Source: a virus
Reading direction: 5' to 3' (one strand)
IMG/VR virus record: IMGVR_UViG_3300037882_000454
Coordinates: 1-34,899 of that record
DNA length: 34,899 bases
The notes under the pieces are model-generated. The model was not told the origin of the DNA and made no database searches. It saw only the letters and a list, made by a program, of their open reading frames with translations. Shown here in pieces: positions 29,648 through 34,899 of this stretch (its first letter is position 1; every line of letters starts with the position of its first letter). The translations under genes and the position numbers were made by a program.

Positions 29648-31297
29648 ATGAAAATTATACTTGATATCGAAACGAATAGTACTCATGATGTTATATGGGT
29701 GTGTGTTACAAGAGACTTAGAAACAAACGAGGTTAAGGTATGGAAGGAAGCAAACGGATTACAAAAGTATTTGGATCATTGCGATTTGATTATAATGCAA
29801 AACGGAATAGCATTCGATGCGAAGGTACTACAGAAAGTATGGAAGATATCTGTGAACCTGAGCCACGTGTCCGATACGCTCGTGTTAAGCAGGTTGCTAA
29901 GTCCAAGCTTAGAGGGAGGTCATAGTTTAGAAGCATGGGGTCAACGCTTAGGGTTTCCTAAGGGCGACTTCAAAGACTGGGATGGTGGGTTAACTGAAGA
30001 GATGTTGACCTACTGTATTCAGGATACGTTAGTTACTAGTAAACTTTACAAACATCTAGTAGCTGAATTAGATAACCAAGGATTTGATAAAAGGAGTATT
30101 GAACTTGAACACGAGGTACAAAAAATCATCTGCAAGCAAGAAGAAAACGGTTTCAGATTTAATGAAAGAGAAGCTATCTATCTTCTTGCACAACTTAAGG
30201 GTAAGCTTAGCTATATTGAAGCTAAACTACAGAGTGTATTCCCAACAAAAACAGCTGAGAGATACTCAGAAAAAACGGGAAAGCGTCTCAAAGATTATGT
30301 CGAAGTATTCAACCCCGGAAGTCGACAACAAATCGGAGAGCGTCTCATCGAAAAAGGGTGGAAGCCAACAGTCTTTACAGAAACAGGACAGCCAAAAGTT
30401 GACGAAACAACCCTCAAAGAGAGCACGATCCCCGAAGCAAAACTAATCGGTGAGTACCTAATGCTACAGAAGCGTATCAGTCAGATTGATTCATGGCTAG
30501 AAGCTGTAGGAAAAGATGGCAGGGTACACGGTAGGGTAATAACAAACGGAGCTGTGACAGGACGCATGACACACATGAGCCCTAACATGGCACAGGTACC
30601 TAACTCAGGTAGTGAGTATGGTGAAGAATGTAGAGCACTGTGGACAGTAGAGAAAGGATATAAGTTAGTAGGTATCGATGCTTCAGGTTTAGAACTTCGA
30701 ATGCTTGCTCACTATATGAATGATGATGCGTATACGAATGAAGTTGTCTCGGGTGATGTGCATACAGCGAATCAAAACGCTGCAGGGCTTGAGAACCGTA
30801 ACCAAGCAAAGACATTTATATATGCTTTCTTATACGGAGCAGGAGCGTCCAAGATTGGGAAGATTACTGGTGGTGGAGCACAGGAAGGGCAAAAACTTAT
30901 CGATAGATTTTTATCGAACACCCCGAAACTTAGGGAGCTTAGAGAGAAAGTTTCAAAGATCTATCAGAGCAAGGGGTCACTGCCGAGCCTTGATGGTCGC
31001 AGACTACAAGTTAGATCGGAACACTCATCGCTCAACACGTTATTGCAGGGTGCAGGTGCAGTAGTTATGAAGCAAGCATTAGTGTTGTTAGATAAGAAAC
31101 TTAAGTCAGCGGAGATTGATTACAAGTTCGTAGCTAATGTGCATGATGAGTGGCAGATAGAAGTAGAAGAAGCAAGAGCAGAAGAGGTCGGTAAGTTAGG
31201 TGTCGAATCAATTGCTGAAGCCGGACAAGTGCTTAGCATGCGATGCCCTCTTAGCGGTGAGTATAAGGTAGGTAACAATTGGAAGGAAACACACTGA
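29648..31297 (+). CDS. DNA polymerase, family A (T7-like)
   Basis: This encodes 549 residues. The 3'-5' exonuclease domain shows LDIETN (Asp6, Glu8), NGIAFDAKVL (Asp57) and YCIQDTLVT (Asp126). The polymerase domain shows motif A GIDASGLELR (Asp344), motif B RNQAKTFIYAFLYGAG (Lys388, Tyr392) and motif C VHDEW (His499, Asp500). These match T7 polymerase motifs, and Tyr392 corresponds to T7 Tyr526. The protein is about 150 residues shorter than T7 polymerase and has no room for the thioredoxin-binding loop, so it likely has another processivity mechanism. No ribosome binding site precedes the ATG. It overlaps the next gene as TGATG. Confidence 0.95.
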   Translation: MKIILDIETNSTHDVIWVCVTRDLETNEVKVWKEANGLQKYLDHCDLIIMQNGIAFDAKVLQKVWKISVNLSHVSDTLVLSRLLSPSLEGGHSLEAWGQRLGFPKGDFKDWDGGLTEEMLTYCIQDTLVTSKLYKHLVAELDNQGFDKRSIELEHEVQKIICKQEENGFRFNEREAIYLLAQLKGKLSYIEAKLQSVFPTKTAERYSEKTGKRLKDYVEVFNPGSRQQIGERLIEKGWKPTVFTETGQPKVDETTLKESTIPEAKLIGEYLMLQKRISQIDSWLEAVGKDGRVHGRVITNGAVTGRMTHMSPNMAQVPNSGSEYGEECRALWTVEKGYKLVGIDASGLELRMLAHYMNDDAYTNEVVSGDVHTANQNAAGLENRNQAKTFIYAFLYGAGASKIGKITGGGAQEGQKLIDRFLSNTPKLRELREKVSKIYQSKGSLPSLDGRRLQVRSEHSSLNTLLQGAGAVVMKQALVLLDKKLKSAEIDYKFVANVHDEWQIEVEEARAEEVGKLGVESIAEAGQVLSMRCPLSGEYKVGNNWKETH

Positions 31298-31476
31298 TGG
31301 ATGCACGTATTAAGCAAGTAGTGATGGAGATGTTACGCATGGGTGAAGACCCTGAAGAGATTACTAAGTCGTTAGGTGAAGCTTACAAACTAATGTTTGA
31401 AGTTAAAGACTATAAACCTAGTCATGACTTAGCAGACTTCTATCGTGCGTATAAAGATGCGGACTTCAGACCATGA
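31297..31476 (+). CDS. Hypothetical protein downstream of DNA polymerase
   Basis: This encodes 59 residues from the ATG at 31297, which forms TGATG with the polymerase stop; GGAAGG lies upstream. The product is helical (ARIKQVVMEMLRMGEDPEEITKSLGEAYKLMFE, then SHDLADFYRAYKDADFRP). A GEDPEEITKSLGEA stretch resembles a short helix-turn-helix or LuxR-like tail but is too short to assign. Confidence 0.55.
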   Translation: MDARIKQVVMEMLRMGEDPEEITKSLGEAYKLMFEVKDYKPSHDLADFYRAYKDADFRP

Positions 31477-31640
31477 CGTTTCCTGCTGGAGTTGTAGAAG
31501 TACTTAGCATAGGTATTGACGAAGAAGGTATGCTTTACATTGCTACTAAGATGGAAGACCAAGACACCTTAGACTTGTTAGAAGATGCCTTTGAAGTGAT
31601 GAGTGAGAAATTACCTGCAGATCCCTTTACACTGCAGTGA
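31473..31640 (+). CDS. Hypothetical acidic protein
   Basis: This encodes 55 residues, too short for usual cut-offs. The ATG at 31473 overlaps the previous stop as ATGA. The product is acidic (IDEEGMLYIATKMEDQDTLDLLEDAFEVM). Its last codons contain the -35 box of the ssDNA-binding protein promoter. No family is recognised. Confidence 0.5.
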   Translation: MTFPAGVVEVLSIGIDEEGMLYIATKMEDQDTLDLLEDAFEVMSEKLPADPFTLQ

Positions 31641-31654
31641 TTTCATGATATAAT
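31626..31654 (+). promoter_or_regulatory. Sigma70-type promoter for ssDNA-binding protein gene
   Basis: TTTACA (31626-31631), 17 bases, then TATAAT (31649-31654) lie on the plus strand. Five of six and six of six match consensus. The start would fall near 31661, 44 bases before the ATG of the ssDNA-binding protein gene at 31705. Confidence 0.8.
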
Positions 31655-31660
31655 ATATGT

Positions 31661-31679
31661 ACTCGTTAAGCGAGTTTTG
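31661..31679 (+). terminator. Hairpin with T tract at the promoter start site
   Basis: ACTCG-TTAAG-CGAGT forms a 5-bp stem followed by TTTGTTTAAA. It lies exactly at the expected start of the transcript from the promoter at 31626. It could end transcripts from upstream, or protect the 5' end of the new mRNA. The stem is short, so termination would be weak. Confidence 0.45.
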
Positions 31680-31704
31680 TTTAAACTAATTAGGAGAAGT
31701 AAAG

Positions 31705-32187
31705 ATGGCTAAAGAAGAGATTTTAATTAAAGGTGATGTGTACTGGTGTAACAACTATGAGCGTAATGCTAAGAGCCGTAAGTATCAGATCGACTTGTGC
31801 AACTTGTCAGCTGATGCAGTACAGGCACTAGCACGTATCGGTATCGAAGCTAAGCGTGATGATGCTAAGAAGCCGGCTCAAGGATTCTACATCACATGTA
31901 AGAGTGCGGGTTACGTGATCAACACTTACGATAAGACTGGTAAAGAGTTAGGTGAGTGGGTTAAGATTGATAAGGGTACTGAAGTTAAGCGTGACGAACA
32001 AGGTAAAGCTTTGTACACACGAGTATCGAATGGCTCTAAAGCATTGGCAACAATCTCACCGTATGAGACTACAGTAAACGGTCAGCGTTATACGCAAGGT
32101 AGCATCAAGAAGATTGTTATCACTGACTTGATTGAGTACAACCCACAAGGTATGGATGTCTCTAAGATGGAAGAAGAGGCTCTGTGA
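31705..32187 (+). CDS. Single-stranded DNA-binding protein
   Basis: This encodes 160 residues. The pattern LIKGDVYWCNNYERNAKSRKYQIDLCNLSADAVQAL, then GFYITCKSAGYVINTYDKTGKEL, NGSKALATISPYE and IVITDLIEYNP is that of small OB-fold ssDNA-binding proteins of T7-like podoviruses. The acidic end (MEEEAL) is the usual tail that contacts polymerase and helicase. It coats exposed strands during replication and recombination. AGGAGAAGTAAAG precedes the ATG. It has its own promoter, which fits a need for large amounts. Confidence 0.8.
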   Translation: MAKEEILIKGDVYWCNNYERNAKSRKYQIDLCNLSADAVQALARIGIEAKRDDAKKPAQGFYITCKSAGYVINTYDKTGKELGEWVKIDKGTEVKRDEQGKALYTRVSNGSKALATISPYETTVNGQRYTQGSIKKIVITDLIEYNPQGMDVSKMEEEAL

Positions 32188-32921
32188 GAAAGGCACTGAT
32201 AGACGCTGATATTCTAGTCTATCGTGTTGGCTTCGCTTCTGAGGATACTTCGGAAGCGTTAGCCGTCTCTCGGATGAGGGAGTTTGTTGAGGACTTAATT
32301 TTGTTTAATGGGTTTGATAGCTTCATCGGATACTTAACCGGTAAGCAGAACTACAGAACAGAGATAGCTAAGACAGCTCCCTACAAAGGGAACCGTAAAG
32401 CACCGAAACCGAAACACTATCATGCTTTACGAGAATACTTGTTAACAAAGTGGGACTTTACTTTAGTAGAAGGGCAGGAAGCGGATGACGCAATAGGAAT
32501 CAAAGCATACGAGCTAGATCCTGAAGAGTTCTCTATCTGTTCTATCGATAAAGATTTAGATATGATTCGTGGTAATCACTATAACTTTGTAAAGGATTTC
32601 TTTTACGATGTTACTGAAGAGGAAGCGATCAGACACTTTTACAAACAGTTACTAACAGGAGATAGAGTTGACAATATCATCGGTCTCAAAGGAATTGGAG
32701 ACGTTAAAGCGAAGAGGATTCTTGAAGAATGCAAAACAGAAAACGAAATGTATCTTGCTGTACTCGAAGCGTACGAAGGAAACTTGGAGCGAGTACTGGA
32801 GAACGGGCAGTTGTTGTGGATAAGAAGACAAGCAAACGAACTCTGGCAACCGCCCAGCTCGTGTATATCGAGTGGGTCGATGCAGTGTCAGACGGAGGAT
32901 GGGAAGACGATATCAAAGTAG
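32184..32921 (+). CDS. 5'-3' exonuclease (T7 gp6-like)
   Basis: This encodes 245 residues from a GTG at 32184 that overlaps the previous stop as GTGA. It shows LIDADI (Asp7, Asp9), YKGNRKAPKP, EGQEADDAIG, CSIDKDLDMI, and GDRVDNIIGLKGIGDVKAKRIL, the helix-three-turn-helix of the FEN family. It removes primers, degrades host DNA or makes recombination ends. The conserved fold ends near LLWIRRQANELWQPP; the last 21 residues are not typical of the family and overlap the next gene. Confidence 0.88.
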   Translation: MRKALIDADILVYRVGFASEDTSEALAVSRMREFVEDLILFNGFDSFIGYLTGKQNYRTEIAKTAPYKGNRKAPKPKHYHALREYLLTKWDFTLVEGQEADDAIGIKAYELDPEEFSICSIDKDLDMIRGNHYNFVKDFFYDVTEEEAIRHFYKQLLTGDRVDNIIGLKGIGDVKAKRILEECKTENEMYLAVLEAYEGNLERVLENGQLLWIRRQANELWQPPSSCISSGSMQCQTEDGKTISK

Positions 32922-33199
32922 ATATTCATCCAGTGCGTACAGTAGGCTTTTTAGTCAGTGAATCTAAAGACGGTATCTGTCTAGCTTCTACTGTATCAGG
33001 TGAGATGACTAATGCTAGGATGCATATTCCTAAAGCTTGGATCACTAAACGAAAGGTAATTAAACTTGAAACAAAGAAAGTGCAGAAGGTGCAAAGAAAT
33101 GTTTCAGCTAGTGTCGGACAACCGGATATGCGAGGAGTGCAAGAAAAAGTGCAGCTCATGCGATCAACCACTAGTGAAAACAAATCAACACTCTTCTAG
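32861..33199 (+). CDS. Small phage protein of unknown function, extended into the next gene
   Basis: The frame codes YIEWVDAVSDGGWEDD, then RTVGFLVSESKDGICLASTVS and MHIPKAWITKRKVIKL, a compact domain found in other podoviruses where a protein starts near that WVDA motif. The GTG at 32861 is taken as start; an ATG at 32729 would extend 44 residues into the exonuclease gene. No good ribosome binding site is present for either. After KVIKL about 45 more residues follow, fully inside the endonuclease VII gene in another frame and of biased composition (many Lys, Gln, Ser). This tail is probably a by-product of insertion. The function is unknown. Confidence 0.55.
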   Translation: MYIEWVDAVSDGGWEDDIKVDIHPVRTVGFLVSESKDGICLASTVSGEMTNARMHIPKAWITKRKVIKLETKKVQKVQRNVSASVGQPDMRGVQEKVQLMRSTTSENKSTLF

Positions 33200-33629
33200 T
33201 ACATATAAAAGAAGTGGGTATATATGTAAGGAATGCGTGTCTCTAAGTGTTCGTAATACAACTTGTAAAGATAAACGAAAAGAATATGATTTATTTAGAA
33301 ACTATCGTTTAACTTCTCAAGAGTATTTACAAATGCTTGCTGATCAAGACTTTTCTTGTGCTGTTTGTGAGTGTAATATTACAGGTACTGATAAAGTATT
33401 ATGTGTAGATCACGACCATAAAACAGGACAAATAAGAGGATTGTTATGCGGTTCTTGTAATAGAGCATTAGGTATGTTTAAGGATAGTATTAATAATCTA
33501 TCTAATGCTATTAAGTATTTAAAAAGGAGTTTAAATGAAAACAGCGTCAGCGAAGAACAAGGGGAGGCTACTACAGCAGTGGGTAAGAGATCTACTCCTG
33601 AAGCTACACCCGGCACTGAGTTTAGATGA
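33066..33629 (+). CDS. Recombination endonuclease VII-like with zinc ribbon
   Basis: This encodes 187 residues from a TTG at 33066. Before the nuclease core are several cysteine pairs (Cys6, Cys9, Cys22, Cys25, then CSSC and CKEC), supporting the TTG start because an ATG at 33099 would lose the first pair. The core is YRLTSQEYLQMLADQDFSCAVCE, LCVDHDHKTGQIRGLLCGSCNRALGMF, the PF02945 His-Me-finger with zinc Cys98, Cys101, Cys128, Cys131 and catalytic Asp/His 115-118. These enzymes cut branched DNA, but stand-alone copies also behave as homing nucleases. AAAGG lies about 9 bases upstream. It overlaps the gene before by 134 bases and the gene after by 95 bases. Confidence 0.75.
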   Translation: MKQRKCRRCKEMFQLVSDNRICEECKKKCSSCDQPLVKTNQHSSSTYKRSGYICKECVSLSVRNTTCKDKRKEYDLFRNYRLTSQEYLQMLADQDFSCAVCECNITGTDKVLCVDHDHKTGQIRGLLCGSCNRALGMFKDSINNLSNAIKYLKRSLNENSVSEEQGEATTAVGKRSTPEATPGTEFR

Positions 33630-33867
33630 CGTACGTAGTACAAGTATGGGAGCAGGTGGAGAAGATATTCAGCTGAGCCCTGCTGCAAGAGAGATGATAC
33701 CGTTCACTATAGAATGTAAGAACAACGCTCGTATCGCTGTATATAAGTTTTACGAACAAGCTTGTGCACATGGTAAAGGTGAGCCGATTGTCGTTATTAA
33801 ACAGAATAGATCTAAGCCACTCGTAATCGTGGACGCAGATTATTTCTTTAGGGAGATTAGTAAATGA
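33535..33867 (+). CDS. PDDEXK-type nuclease, resolvase-like
   Basis: This encodes 110 residues, starting after AAAGGAG. It has NKGRLLQQWVRDLLLK, GAGGEDIQLSPAARE, and PFTIECKNNARIAVYKFYEQA, then GEPIVVIKQNRSKPLVIVDA. The order Glu, Asp, Glu-X-Lys is the catalytic core of the PD-(D/E)XK fold found in small phage nucleases and Holliday-junction resolvases. It likely resolves branched replication products or acts in recombination with the exonuclease and ssDNA-binding protein encoded upstream. Overlaps: 95 bases with the previous gene, ATGA with the next. Confidence 0.75.
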   Translation: MKTASAKNKGRLLQQWVRDLLLKLHPALSLDDVRSTSMGAGGEDIQLSPAAREMIPFTIECKNNARIAVYKFYEQACAHGKGEPIVVIKQNRSKPLVIVDADYFFREISK

Positions 33868-33995
33868 GTATGGCATTAGTAGCAAACATTGCAGACTGGA
33901 AAGTTATTGGTGATGCTAGTAACTTCACAGTTATCGGCTTAACTACTGACGGTAAGATTGTTTACTGGAAAGAAGGTAAGTGGAATGAGTTGTGA
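33864..33995 (+). CDS. Very small hypothetical protein
   Basis: This encodes 43 residues, too short for usual cut-offs. It starts as ATGA with the nuclease gene, with AGGGAG upstream. The product ends DGKIVYWKEGKWNEL and looks like a single beta-hairpin repeat. The frame is supported by the overlaps. No family is recognised. Confidence 0.5.
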   Translation: MSMALVANIADWKVIGDASNFTVIGLTTDGKIVYWKEGKWNEL

Positions 33996-34197
33996 TAGGC
34001 ATTGTTATGAATCAGACATTGCTACGTTAGAGCAAGAGAATCGACAGATGAGAGCACGTATGGATCGCTTACAAGAAGAGAATACGTTGCTGATTAAACA
34101 AGTTGATGCTCTTCTTCTGATGGTTAAAAGCAACGAAGCAGATCGACTTAAAGTAATTCAGGAGGTATGGCAGAATACTATGGAGAAAAACGGATGA
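33985..34197 (+). CDS. Coiled-coil protein
   Basis: This encodes 70 residues from the ATG at 33985, with GAAGGTAAGTGG upstream. It has a short Cys/His start (MSCDRHC), then a long coiled coil (IATLEQENRQMRARMDRLQEEN, LLIKQVDALLLMV) with heptad spacing. It could dimerise. The role is unknown. It overlaps the preceding gene by 11 bases and the next as ATGA. Confidence 0.55.
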   Translation: MSCDRHCYESDIATLEQENRQMRARMDRLQEENTLLIKQVDALLLMVKSNEADRLKVIQEVWQNTMEKNG

Positions 34198-34370
34198 GCA
34201 ATTATAATTTCAGTCATAACTACGAAGAGAAGAATCTTTCTTATTCTTTTTCAATGCCTGATGAAGCAACACCGACAGATATTTATGAGCAGTTCTGTCA
34301 TTTCTTAACAGCAGTATATGGATGGGATGTGAGGAAACATATTTATGAAGATATTACTACTGGATATTGA
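34194..34370 (+). CDS. Hypothetical protein
   Basis: This encodes 58 residues from the ATG at 34194, in ATGA overlap. The sequence NYNFSHNYEEKNLSYSFSMPDEATPTDIYEQFCHFLTAVYGWD resembles small phage proteins with a beta strand followed by a helix. It overlaps the next gene by 26 bases. No family is recognised; a longer reading from 34167 is not needed. Confidence 0.5.
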   Translation: MSNYNFSHNYEEKNLSYSFSMPDEATPTDIYEQFCHFLTAVYGWDVRKHIYEDITTGY

Positions 34371-34899
34371 GAGCAGTCCTAACGTAGCACACGTGTGGGG
34401 AATTTGGCAGCAGAACGTAGGTATTAATCAGCTGATGGAATCTTCTTACGTGTTGTGTTGGGCAGCTAAGTGGCTAGGTGAAGATGAGATTATGTTTGAT
34501 TCTGTTCATGTGTCTAAACCTAAGAAGATGCTAAAGAGAATACATGATCTAATCTCCGAAGCTGATGCGGTTATTCACTACAACGGTACTAAGTTTGATA
34601 TGCCTACGCTGAATAAAGAGTTCTTGTTACATGAGATGAATCCTCCTGCACCTTACAAGCAGATTGATCTACTCAAGCAAGTACGCAGTCAGTTTAGATT
34701 TCCTAGCAACAAGCTAGATTATGTGGCTCAGAGACTAGGTTTGGGTAGCAAGACATCCCACGAAGGACATGAGCTTTGGGTTAAATGTATGAACAAAGAT
34801 AAAGATGCTTGGTTCAGAATGGAGGAGTATAATAAACAAGATGTCATACTATTGGAAAAACTTTATCATCGATTGTTACCTTGGATTAAGAACCATCCG
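34345..34899 (+). CDS. DnaQ-like 3'-5' exonuclease (3' end beyond the window)
   Basis: The frame is open from the ATG at 34345 to the right edge (185 codons) and has no stop. It shows LLLDIESSP (Asp7, Glu9), IHYNGTKFDMPTL (motif II with Asp), and EEYNKQDVILLEKLYHRL (motif III with Tyr, Asp), the DEDD pattern of RNase H-like proofreading exonucleases and the YprB/RNase_H_2 group. SKTSHEGHELW is a loop typical of these phage enzymes. It would trim 3' ends in replication, repair or degradation of host DNA. It is separate from the exonuclease domain of the polymerase, so the phage has two. Confidence 0.82.
   Translation, partial: MKILLLDIESSPNVAHVWGIWQQNVGINQLMESSYVLCWAAKWLGEDEIMFDSVHVSKPKKMLKRIHDLISEADAVIHYNGTKFDMPTLNKEFLLHEMNPPAPYKQIDLLKQVRSQFRFPSNKLDYVAQRLGLGSKTSHEGHELWVKCMNKDKDAWFRMEEYNKQDVILLEKLYHRLLPWIKNHP

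Noticed and set aside
30084-30446. A 120-codon open frame inside the DNA polymerase gene
   Set aside because: The polymerase frame is continuous there and conserved; the other frame is a Lys/Ser-rich shadow with no domain.
27088-34899. Phage RNA polymerase gene, sought among the replication genes
   Set aside because: No single-subunit RNA polymerase motif is present in any frame; only the missing part of the genome could hold one.

Overview
The window is most of a tailed double-stranded DNA phage genome with a short-tailed (podovirus) gene set. It has a P22-like portal with a scaffold and HK97-fold capsid gene, two gp11/gp12-like tail tube genes, several large ejection-type proteins, and a T7-like replication set (primase-helicase, family A DNA polymerase, ssDNA-binding protein, 5'-3' exonuclease, endonuclease VII). 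There is no integrase, repressor or other lysogeny gene, so a lytic phage is the simplest reading. It is A+T rich. The gene set resembles podoviruses of aquatic Gram-negative bacteria, but the host cannot be read from the sequence. The window opens inside a ribonucleotide reductase gene and ends inside a 3'-5' exonuclease-like gene, so a few kilobases are missing at each side or a circular map was cut there.

Layout. At 1-664 (+) lie the last 75 codons of a reductase, a structured spacer and two small genes. At 661-22736 (-) lies one long block of virion, packaging and lysis genes. Reading leftward from its promoter, the order is small terminase, lysozyme, large terminase, portal, scaffold, capsid, tail fibres, holin-like protein, DUF6321 protein, HNH endonuclease, tail tube A and B, collar/fibre protein, ejection proteins, 3TM holin and DUF5675 protein. 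At 22737-23430 lies a 694-base gene-free divergent control region. At 23431-34899 (+) come about 14 very small early genes, including a Gp88-like cysteine-rich protein and a candidate C39-type cysteine peptidase, then replication and nucleotide metabolism genes. Genes are packed end to end; most junctions are ATGA or TAATG overlaps.

Transcription. No phage RNA polymerase is present. The structural block carries four near-perfect sigma70 promoters (TTGACA or TTGACT, exactly 17 bases, TATAAT), at 22850-22878, 18161-18189, 10928-10956 and 4482-4510. Three share flanking sequence and form a recognisable family. Good host-type promoters also precede the ssDNA-binding protein gene (31626-31654) and the primase region (26629-26657). 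This points to dependence on host RNA polymerase, with late genes split into about four units: packaging/portal, head/fibres, tail tube/adhesin, and ejection/lysis.

The most notable points are the promoter family, including one inside a coding sequence and one whose upstream box forms the 3' end of an HNH gene; an endonuclease VII gene that overlaps both neighbours by about 100 bases and looks like a mobile insertion; two UNCG-loop hairpins after the capsid gene; a lysozyme between the two terminase genes; a DNA polymerase without a visible ribosome binding site; and an uncharacterised early gene cluster. About 15 genes too short for usual cut-offs are listed with coordinates worked out by hand.
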